Source of the DNA: an uncultured Curvibacter sp.
GTDB taxonomy: Bacteria; Pseudomonadota; Gammaproteobacteria; Burkholderiales; Burkholderiaceae
Reading direction: 5' to 3'
Length of the DNA: 6,605 nt
NCBI GenBank assembly: GCA_946481355.1
Contig: CAMLNH010000160.1
Location: forward strand, 1 to 6,605
Part shown: positions 1-5,148 of the stretch, piece after piece
How the letters are laid out: the number at the start of each line of letters is the position of its first letter
Position numbering within the stretch: the first letter of the stretch is position 1
Notes under the pieces: generated by a model
The model's database searches: none
Told to the model about the DNA's origin: nothing
The model's input: only the letters and a program-made list of their open reading frames with translations
Translations under genes and position numbers: made by a program

Positions 1-62
1 TGGCCGCGCTCAACAGCAAGAACATCGACTACGTCTGCCAGGCGATCGCCAAGGTAGTCTGA
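1..62 (+). CDS. 3' end of an unidentified plus-strand gene (possibly a DegT-type aminotransferase)
   Basis: The frame starting at base 3 is open from the left edge to a TGA at 60-62 and encodes AALNSKNIDYVCQAIAKVV. The terminator 21 bases downstream supports this as a true gene end. The short tail, with the pattern (N/D)IDYVCxAI near the C-terminus, is reminiscent of PLP-dependent DegT/DnrJ/EryC1/StrS aminotransferases, whose last helix often carries a similar IDYV segment. Nineteen residues are too few to assign a family with confidence, so the product should be treated as unknown. Start and catalytic domain lie outside the window. Confidence 0.6.
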   Translation, partial: AALNSKNIDYVCQAIAKVV

Positions 63-83
63 CGCGCATCGCACATCCCTGCC

Positions 84-108
84 AAGCCGCCTGCGGGCGG
101 CTTTTTTT
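84..108 (+). terminator. Rho-independent terminator after the leftmost gene
   Basis: A perfect 6-bp GC stem (GCCGCC at 86-91, GGCGGC at 96-101) closes a TGCG tetraloop and is followed directly by seven T residues (102-108). The AA at 84-85 can pair with the first two Ts, extending the stem to 8 bp. It ends the plus-strand gene stopping at 62. On the minus strand the element is followed by only a weak T run, so it is probably a poor terminator for the GGDEF-EAL gene, which ends at 132 on that strand. Confidence 0.9.
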
Positions 109-131
109 GGCGCATTGAATCGCCCGTGGGC

Positions 132-2543
132 TCAAGCCGGCACGGCCTGGGCACCGCGCAGATAGGCCTCGAAATCCTGCGCCGCCATGGGCCGTGCGAA
201 ATGGAAGCCCTGGACCTCGTCGCAGCCGAACAGCCGCAGCGGCGCCAGCATCTCGGCCGTCTCGACGCCCTCGGCGATGGTCCGCAGCCCGAGGCTGCGC
301 GCCATCTGGATGATGGCCCGCACGATGGCGGCATCGTCTGCGTTCACGGCCAGGTCGCGAATGAAGGACTGGTCGATCTTGAGCTTGTCGATGGCAAAGC
401 GCTTGAGATAGGACAGACTCGAGTAGCCCGTGCCGAAGTCGTCGATGGAAAACTTGACCCCCTGCTGCTTGAGCCGCTGCACCGTGGCCAGCACGCTCTC
501 CGACTCGTGAACCAGGGTCGACTCGGTCAGCTCCAGCTCCAGCTGCTCCGGCCGGAGCCCCGAGGCCTGCAGGGCCCGCAGCACCGATTGCTCCACATCC
601 CCGCGCCGGAACTGCACGGCCGACAGATTCACGGCCATGAGAAAACCGGGCAGGCCCTTGCGCCGCCAATCCATGGCCTGCCGGCAGGCCTCGTGCATCA
701 CCCATTCGCTCAGCGGCATGATGAATCCGCTCTCCTCGGCCACGGGAATGAAGCGCGCCGGCGGCACCAACCCGTGCACCGGGTGATTCCAGCGCAGCAG
801 CGCCTCGGCCCCCACGACCCGGCCCGTGGCCAGGTCGATCTGCGGCTGGTAGTGCAGCACGAATTCGGCGCGCTCCAGCGCGTGGCGCAGATCGTTACGC
901 AGGGCCAGGTGCTCGACCGCCTCGACGTTCATCTGCTCATCGAAGTAGCGGTAGGTGTTGCGCCCGGCATCCTTGGCCCGGTACATGGCCATGTCGGATT
1001 TCTTGAGCAGGGCGTCAAAGTCCGGGCCGTCGTCCGGATAGATGGCCACGCCGATGGAGACCGACGTTGACAGCTCGTGCCCGTCCACATGCACGGGTTC
1101 ACGCAGACGCTCCAGCAGCTTGACCAAGACCGACACCGTATCGTCGCCGCTGTGCAGGGCCGGCAGCACGAGCAGAAACTCGTCCCCGCCCAGGCGGCTG
1201 ATGGTGTCGCTGTCACGCACGCAGCCGGCCAGCCGCACCGCGATCTGCTTGAGCAGGGCATCACCCACCAGATGCCCCAGCGAGTCGTTGATCATCTTGA
1301 AACTGTCCAGGTCCAGAAACAGCAGCGCCACCTTGGTGCCTGCGCGGTCTGCCTGGGCCCGTGCCTGCTCGAAGCGGTCCTGCACCAGCAAGCGGTTGGG
1401 CAGCCCCGTGAGGGCATCGTGCTGCGCCAGGTATTCCATCTGCCGCTCGGCGGTCTTGCGCCAGACGATCAGTTCGTTGAAGTCATCCAGCAGGGTGCCG
1501 AGCTCGTCCTTGCGCTCCACCGGCAGCGGCGCGAAAGGCTCCTGCCCCACGGTCATGCGCCGGATGCGCGCGCCAGCCGCTTCGATCGGCGCCCACTGCC
1601 GCCGCAGCACCTGGTACAGCACCAGTGCCATGACCAGTGACAACAGGAAGGCCGCCAGATAGATCTGCCAGCGCAGCGTAGCGATCGGAGCGAAAGCCTC
1701 CGCGGTGGGCACACCGGCCAGCACCAGCCAGCCCGTGGTCTTCATGCTGCGGCTGACGGTGAAGGTCTCCACCCCCTGGGAGGTCATCGACACCCCCGGC
1801 CCCTCGTAGCCCTCCTCGATGCGACGGTCCAGCAAGGTGTTCTGGCCCTTCGCCGGGGTGGGCTGCATCACCCGCGCTGGATCGGTCGCAGAAACGATGA
1901 GCTTGTGCTGCGGGGACAGCACCACGAAGTACCCCGCCTGTCCCAGCTTGATGCTCTCCAGCTTGCCGAACAGATTGCCGTCGGACGGGTACATGGCGGC
2001 CGACAGCACGCCAAAGGCCCGTCCCGCCTCGTTCTTCAGCGGCACGGTCATGATCACGATGGGCCTGCTGGCAACCTGGCCCAGCCGCGGTTCGCTGATC
2101 ACCGGGCGGCCCGTGGCCATGGTCTCGACGAAATAGGAACTGTTGCGCACGACACCGCCCAGCCGTCCCTTGAGCGTGATCTGCTCGGCCACGATCACCC
2201 CCTGCGGGTTGGCCACGAAGACGCCGGTCGGAAAGAGGCTGCGGGGCGTGCTTTTCTGCTGCAGATGGGTGGAGAGCTGGGTCGGTGATGCCAGCATCGC
2301 TGGCGTGATGCCCGCGGCAAGCTCGGCCATCACCTCCTGACGCAGCTGGATCTTGCTGTCCAGATCGGTGGTCACATAGTCCACCGTGGCCGACATCTGC
2401 TCCGTCAGCATCCGCTCCAGCTCGCGCTGCATCACATGGGCGACCTGGATCGCCAGCAGCCACAGCCCGGCAATCACCATCGACAGGATGGTGAGCAGGA
2501 CACGCGCCTTGAGACTCAGATGCTTGAAATACGCGAACTTCAC
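132..2543 (-). CDS. Membrane-bound Cache-GGDEF-EAL cyclic-di-GMP cyclase/phosphodiesterase
   Basis: This is an 803-residue inner-membrane sensor that makes and/or degrades cyclic di-GMP in response to a periplasmic signal. In order: TM helix 1 (about 14-37), periplasmic double-Cache-like sensor (about 40-285), TM helix 2 (about 292-313), HAMP-like linker (about 314-367), GGDEF domain (about 370-534) and EAL domain (about 547-795). The cyclase signature GGDEF is intact (452-456), as is the product-inhibition site RDSD (443-446), exactly five residues upstream. The EAL domain keeps EAL (580-582), NLS (639-641), ELTE (671-674), DDFGTGYSS (701-709), the lysine of KLKID, AEGVET and QGF, so neither domain looks degenerate. 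Start: the frame stays open to 2672, but that would overlap the patatin gene and add 43 Arg/Gly/Ser-rich residues. The GTG at 2543 places a short basic segment just before TM1 and is preferred, although its Shine-Dalgarno (AGGGA, about 13 bases upstream) is poorly spaced. It lies 67 bases downstream of the patatin stop, so co-transcription is likely. Confidence 0.93.
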   Translation of the reverse strand: MKFAYFKHLSLKARVLLTILSMVIAGLWLLAIQVAHVMQRELERMLTEQMSATVDYVTTDLDSKIQLRQEVMAELAAGITPAMLASPTQLSTHLQQKSTPRSLFPTGVFVANPQGVIVAEQITLKGRLGGVVRNSSYFVETMATGRPVISEPRLGQVASRPIVIMTVPLKNEAGRAFGVLSAAMYPSDGNLFGKLESIKLGQAGYFVVLSPQHKLIVSATDPARVMQPTPAKGQNTLLDRRIEEGYEGPGVSMTSQGVETFTVSRSMKTTGWLVLAGVPTAEAFAPIATLRWQIYLAAFLLSLVMALVLYQVLRRQWAPIEAAGARIRRMTVGQEPFAPLPVERKDELGTLLDDFNELIVWRKTAERQMEYLAQHDALTGLPNRLLVQDRFEQARAQADRAGTKVALLFLDLDSFKMINDSLGHLVGDALLKQIAVRLAGCVRDSDTISRLGGDEFLLVLPALHSGDDTVSVLVKLLERLREPVHVDGHELSTSVSIGVAIYPDDGPDFDALLKKSDMAMYRAKDAGRNTYRYFDEQMNVEAVEHLALRNDLRHALERAEFVLHYQPQIDLATGRVVGAEALLRWNHPVHGLVPPARFIPVAEESGFIMPLSEWVMHEACRQAMDWRRKGLPGFLMAVNLSAVQFRRGDVEQSVLRALQASGLRPEQLELELTESTLVHESESVLATVQRLKQQGVKFSIDDFGTGYSSLSYLKRFAIDKLKIDQSFIRDLAVNADDAAIVRAIIQMARSLGLRTIAEGVETAEMLAPLRLFGCDEVQGFHFARPMAAQDFEAYLRGAQAVPA

Positions 2544-2610
2544 CCCTGCCCGGCTTTCCCTGGATCCGGCCCCGGCTCTTGTGCCCTCATGCTGCACAGG
2601 CCGCTTGTGT

Positions 2611-3546
2611 TCAGGCCAACACGTCCCTGATCTGTGGCAAAGCGAACTCCGCGGCCCGCTCCCCCTCCGCAATGGTGGAGGCTGCCAGATGGTAATCCAT
2701 GGGCGCCACGTCGTTGAGACGCGGTCGGATCAGCACATCGGCCGGTTCACCCGCCAGGCGGCTCTGCGTGATGCGCATCTGCATGATGTTGAGGCTGGTG
2801 GTCAGCACGTCCAGCATGGAGGGCATGGCCTGTCCCTTGTCCCGGCCGTTGCCGCGGGCTGGCCGCAGGCGCGCCACGATGGCCTGCAGCAGACCGCCGG
2901 ACCCCTCGGTCGCATCGGCCTCCTCGGCGGCACTCGCACGACCCGCGACACGGTTGTGACGCAGCATGATGTCCCAGTTCAGGTCCACGGCGATCACGAT
3001 GTCGGCCCCCATGGCGCGGCACAGTGAGACCGGCACCGGGTTCACCAGACCGCCGTCCACCAACAAGCGCCCCTCGTGCTGCGCCGGGGTGAACAGGCCC
3101 GGCAGGGCGATGGAAGCACGTACCGCGTCCAGCACCGGCCCCTCGCGCAGCCAGACTTCGCGCCCACTGTAGAGTTCGGTGGCCACGCAGGCATAGGGCT
3201 TGGCCAGGCCCTCGATGCCGCGGTCCTCGTAGCGGTTGCGGAAGAAGTCGAGCAGCTTGCCGCCTTCGATCAGGCCCCCGCCCATCTTGAAGTCCATGAG
3301 CCCGAGCACGGACTTCCAGCTCAGGGTGCGCACCCAGGGCTCCAAGCGGTCGAGCTCGCCCGCCGCGTAGACCGCCCCCACGAGGGCGCCGATGGAGGTG
3401 CCGCAGACGATGTCGGGCACGATGCCCGCGCGTTCCAGCGCTCGGATGGCACCGATGTGCGACCAGCCGCGGGCCGAGCCGCTGCCCAGGGCCAGACCGA
3501 TGCGCGGCCGCGGGGATGGGGGGGGAAGGGGTTTGGTGTCAGCCAT
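2611..3546 (-). CDS. Patatin-like phospholipase (RssA type)
   Basis: This 311-residue product is a patatin-fold serine hydrolase, a family that cleaves acyl chains from phospholipids or related lipids; the substrate here is unknown. All family motifs are visible: the glycine-rich oxyanion loop GSGSARG (21-27), the nucleophile elbow GTSIG (49-53, Ser51), and the dyad aspartate in DGG (164-166, Asp164). The single-domain size and the GSGSARGWSHIG opening match the bacterial RssA/YchK-like branch. No signal peptide or TM helix is seen, so it is probably cytoplasmic. Residues about 195-242 form a low-complexity Arg/Ala/Glu/Gly-rich insert. The proline-rich N-terminus is encoded partly by a run of eight C (plus-strand G, 3518-3525). 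Start: ATG at 3546 is chosen because upstream choices (ATG 3591, GTG 3606) overlap the divergent permease gene. None has a strong Shine-Dalgarno, so the N-terminus is uncertain by up to 20 residues. The GGDEF-EAL gene follows 67 bases downstream. Confidence 0.92.
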   Translation of the reverse strand: MADTKPLPPPSPRPRIGLALGSGSARGWSHIGAIRALERAGIVPDIVCGTSIGALVGAVYAAGELDRLEPWVRTLSWKSVLGLMDFKMGGGLIEGGKLLDFFRNRYEDRGIEGLAKPYACVATELYSGREVWLREGPVLDAVRASIALPGLFTPAQHEGRLLVDGGLVNPVPVSLCRAMGADIVIAVDLNWDIMLRHNRVAGRASAAEEADATEGSGGLLQAIVARLRPARGNGRDKGQAMPSMLDVLTTSLNIMQMRITQSRLAGEPADVLIRPRLNDVAPMDYHLAASTIAEGERAAEFALPQIRDVLA

Positions 3547-3589
3547 ATCGCCGCCGAAGATACCACTGGCCGCGGTATACAGTCGCGCC
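3547..3589. promoter_or_regulatory. Short divergent promoter region between the patatin and TauE/SafE genes
   Basis: Only 43 bases separate the two chosen start codons. The palindrome GTATAC (3575-3580) provides a -10-like TATACA on the plus strand (3576-3581) and TATACC on the minus strand (3579-3574). A second minus-strand candidate, TATCTT, lies at 3562-3557. No good -35 element is visible in either direction, and neither gene has a recognisable Shine-Dalgarno. If the plus-strand TATACA is used, the permease mRNA would be nearly leaderless. The promoter assignment is tentative. Confidence 0.35.
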
Positions 3590-4333
3590 ATGCCCGATCT
3601 GCTCACCCTGCTCTATGCCGAACCCGTGATCACCTTCGCCTACGTGGTCTTCGGCCTCGTGGGCTTCGGCTCCACCCTGGTCAGCGCCCCGCTGCTGGCC
3701 CACATCCTGCCCGTTTCCACCGTCGTGCCCACGCTGGCGCTGACCGATATGGCGGCCTCCTGGTCCAACGGCTGGCGCCTGAGCGAGCACGTGGCACGGC
3801 GCGAGCTCTGGCGCCTCGTGCCCTGGCTCTGTGCAGGCAGCGCACTCGGCGCCTGGCTGCTCTTCACCCTGCCCGTGAAGCTGCTCATGCCCCTGCTCGG
3901 TGCCTTCGTGGTGCTCTATGCCCTGCGCGGCCTGCGGCAGCCCGCCGCAGCGCCGCGTAAGGAGCTCGATGCACGCTGGGCCTGGTGGTATGGCAGCACG
4001 GGCGGCGTCTTGAGCGCCCTCTTCGGGGCCGGCGGCTGGGTCTATTCCATCTACCTGCTGCGCCGCCTTGACGATGTGCAGCAGATCCGCGCCACGCAGA
4101 CCACCGTGCTGATGTTCAGCTCCGTGATCCGCGTCGCGCTATTCCTGCTGGCCGGTCGCCTGTTAGATCCCGAACTGCTCTGGCTGGTACTGTGCCTGCT
4201 GCCCGCCGTAGGCCTGGGCCTGTGGATCGGCCACCACGTCAGCCAGCGCCTGAACCGCCAGCGCTTCCTGCAGCTGCTGCACGGCGTGCTGCTGCTCACG
4301 GGCAGCAGCCTGCTGCTGCGCTCGCTGCTGTGA
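3590..4333 (+). CDS. TauE/SafE family membrane permease
   Basis: This 247-residue integral membrane protein has about eight hydrophobic segments (roughly 11-29, 34-54, 75-94, 98-114, 134-156, 172-190, 196-214, 226-245). It belongs to the TauE/SafE (formerly DUF81) family of anion exporters, whose studied members move sulfite, sulfoacetate or related organic anions across the inner membrane. The duplicated family signature is visible: GFGSTLVSAPLL (25-36) in the first half and GGVLSALFGAGGWVYS (138-153) in the second. The length is normal for the family. Start: the ATG at 3590 begins just before the first helix; a longer open frame upstream is antisense to the patatin gene and was excluded. 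No Shine-Dalgarno is visible. No sulfur or sulfonate gene is nearby, so the substrate cannot be inferred. Its TGA is immediately followed by the stop of the opposing gene, leaving no room for a separate terminator. Confidence 0.9.
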   Translation: MPDLLTLLYAEPVITFAYVVFGLVGFGSTLVSAPLLAHILPVSTVVPTLALTDMAASWSNGWRLSEHVARRELWRLVPWLCAGSALGAWLLFTLPVKLLMPLLGAFVVLYALRGLRQPAAAPRKELDARWAWWYGSTGGVLSALFGAGGWVYSIYLLRRLDDVQQIRATQTTVLMFSSVIRVALFLLAGRLLDPELLWLVLCLLPAVGLGLWIGHHVSQRLNRQRFLQLLHGVLLLTGSSLLLRSLL

Positions 4334-4924
4334 TCACTTCGGCGCGGCCTGCCCACCCAGCAGCGCTTCCTTCAGCTGCCAGTCGGCCGGATCGGCACCG
4401 ATCCAGATGCGCAGCAGCGCGCTGTAGAACTCGGGCTCGGGGAAAGGGTCCCCCACGGGCACGTCCCGGATGCTGATCAGGGTCCCCTTGCCAGGCACCC
4501 AGTCCATGTTGATGGACTCGCCCACCTTCATCTTGCGTGCCTCGTAGAAGACCTGGCTCATACGCATCACGCTGCCCACGATGCGCGTGTATTCCTCGTT
4601 GGGGGTGTTGGACTTGATGCCCTTGATGAAGAGGCGCCCAAGTTCCTCGGAGCCGATCTCACGCACAAAGGTCAGGGTCAGGCGTTTGGGGCCGGGCGCG
4701 GCCTGCACCTCGGCCGTGCTGGCAGCCTTGCGGCTCAGGTACAGGCCGGCCGTGTAGACCTTGAACACGGCCTTGTAGCGCGTGCCCGCGCCATTGAGCT
4801 GCAGGCGGTTGCCGGCCAGCTCGATGCTTTCCTCGTATTTCACGCCCTGGATTTCCCGGGCCGTGACCTGCAGGGACAGCAGGCCCAGACTGCACAGCAG
4901 CAGCGCTTTCAGAACTCGACGCAT
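4334..4924 (-). CDS. Secreted chalcone-isomerase-like protein
   Basis: This 196-residue protein has a Sec signal peptide: basic MRRVLK, a hydrophobic core (about 7-19), and likely cleavage after VTA at residue 22. The mature part resembles the bacterial chalcone-isomerase-like family (Pfam Chalcone_3). Visible hallmarks are the early segment GAGTRYKAVFKVYTAGLYL (45-63) and the C-terminal FYSALLRIWIGADPADW (166-182). Bacterial members share the plant chalcone isomerase fold, but their activity is generally unknown, and flavonoid chemistry should not be assumed. The cysteine at residue 11 lies in LLLC, which is not a good lipobox, so it is probably a soluble periplasmic protein. A Shine-Dalgarno AGGAG (4932-4928) sits only three bases before the ATG, inside the right end of a duplicated unit. 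It is probably co-transcribed with the dioxygenase gene about 200 bases upstream. Confidence 0.9.
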   Translation of the reverse strand: MRRVLKALLLCSLGLLSLQVTAREIQGVKYEESIELAGNRLQLNGAGTRYKAVFKVYTAGLYLSRKAASTAEVQAAPGPKRLTLTFVREIGSEELGRLFIKGIKSNTPNEEYTRIVGSVMRMSQVFYEARKMKVGESINMDWVPGKGTLISIRDVPVGDPFPEPEFYSALLRIWIGADPADWQLKEALLGGQAAPK

Positions 4925-4962
4925 AGGCTCCTCATCTTGATGTCAGAGAGAAGAGCCTTTGC
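4921..4962 (-). promoter_or_regulatory. Possible start-site hairpin of the chalcone-isomerase-like mRNA
   Basis: In the minus-strand RNA, GCAAAGGCUC (4962-4953) can pair with GAGCCUAUGC (4930-4921) at 9 of 10 positions across a 22-base loop. The second arm contains the last three bases of the AGGAG ribosome binding site and the AUG, so folding would hide the start. This is inferred from pairing alone. Confidence 0.35.
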
Positions 4963-5032
4963 CGGCCGGCTTACAGAAACTTACGCAGGATCCTATGCAC
5001 TGCGCTTCCTAGGACCAGACAACCGAACGCAT
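4925..5032 (-). repeat. Tandem repeat copy A (108 bp), next to the chalcone-isomerase-like gene
   Basis: This is one of two directly repeated units filling the gap between the dioxygenase and chalcone-isomerase-like genes. By hand alignment, 83 of 108 positions match copy B (about 77%), with one 8-base gap. Read on the minus strand, it starts with ATGCGTTCGG (5032-5023), which repeats the dioxygenase C-terminal codons, and ends with the AGGAGCC leader of the downstream gene. Best conserved are the two ends and a central TTACAGAA block (4971-4978). The unit is less GC-biased than the flanking genes. The strand follows the flanking genes. Confidence 0.88.
5009..5032 (-). other. Candidate 7-codon mini-ORF (MRSVVWS) with its own Shine-Dalgarno
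   Basis: The duplication places the dioxygenase tail codons ATG CGT TCG GTT GTC TGG TCC TAG directly behind an AGGAG (5040-5036) at the same 3-base spacing as the real start of the downstream gene. The three base differences from the dioxygenase copy are all at third codon positions and synonymous. It may be translated as a tiny upstream ORF in the chalcone-isomerase-like leader, or it may be an inert by-product. No protein function is proposed. Confidence 0.25.
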
Positions 5033-5070
5033 GGGCTCCTCTTCTTGCTATTGAACGCAAGAGCCTATGC
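5029..5070 (-). promoter_or_regulatory. Equivalent hairpin in repeat copy B
   Basis: GCAUAGGCUC (5070-5061) pairs with GAGCCCAUGC (5038-5029) at 9 of 10 positions, again with a 22-base loop, covering the mini-ORF start. The loop holds a competing small hairpin, CUUGC/GCAAG (5061-5057 with 5048-5044). The 5070-5061 arm is a perfect 10-base complement of the real downstream start region at 4930-4921, so the two copies could pair in alternative ways. Confidence 0.3.
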
Positions 5071-5148
5071 TGGCCGCCTTACAGAAGCTTACGGAAGCCG
5101 CTATGCACAGCAATGCCTAGGCACCTAAGACCACACGACCGAACGCAT
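5033..5148 (-). repeat. Tandem repeat copy B (116 bp), overlapping the dioxygenase 3' end
   Basis: This is the second direct copy, abutting copy A. It covers the last seven codons and stop of the dioxygenase gene (ATG of Met305 at 5148-5146, TAG at 5127-5125) and continues to the AGGAGCC at 5040-5034. It has 8 extra bases relative to copy A, explained by a small internal tandem duplication on the minus strand (CTTAGGTG followed by CCTAGGCA) just at the stop codon. It contains a perfect 10-bp palindrome TGCCTAGGCA (5114-5123); copy A has a shorter TCCTAGGA version at the matching place. Confidence 0.88.

Noticed and set aside
126..1070. Long plus-strand open frame (314 codons) antisense to the EAL/GGDEF region
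   Set aside because: Rich in His/Gln/Arg/Gly with no recognisable domain; typical antisense shadow of a high-GC gene whose real minus-strand product has unmistakable motifs.
1483..2463. Minus-strand open frame of 326 codons in another register of the Cache region
   Set aside because: Low-complexity Gly/Ala/Arg/His composition; fully overlapped by the in-frame Cache-TM segment of the GGDEF-EAL protein.
2544..2672. Upstream extension of the GGDEF-EAL protein to 2672
   Set aside because: It would overlap the end of the patatin gene by 62 bases and add an Arg/Gly/Ser-rich segment unlike a cytoplasmic leader; the GTG at 2543 fits the TM topology better.
3076..3960. Plus-strand open frame of 294 codons across the patatin and permease starts
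   Set aside because: It is antisense to patatin motifs in its first half and out of frame with the permease in its second; no domain is visible.
4984..5004. CGCAG/CTGCG hairpin as a ygiD terminator
   Set aside because: Only 5 bp with an 11-base loop, no T run on either strand, and not preserved in the other repeat copy.
4937..5128. Plus-strand open frame of 63 codons with an internal 36-residue repeat across both tandem copies
   Set aside because: The period of 108 is divisible by three, which automatically repeats the reading frame. There is no Shine-Dalgarno, codon use is unlike the neighbours (many A/T third positions), and differences between the copies are often amino-acid changing.
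4925..5148. CRISPR array or mobile-element ends
   Set aside because: Only two diverged units, no unique spacers between short identical repeats, no transposase, and the units are bounded by gene-derived sequence rather than terminal inverted repeats.
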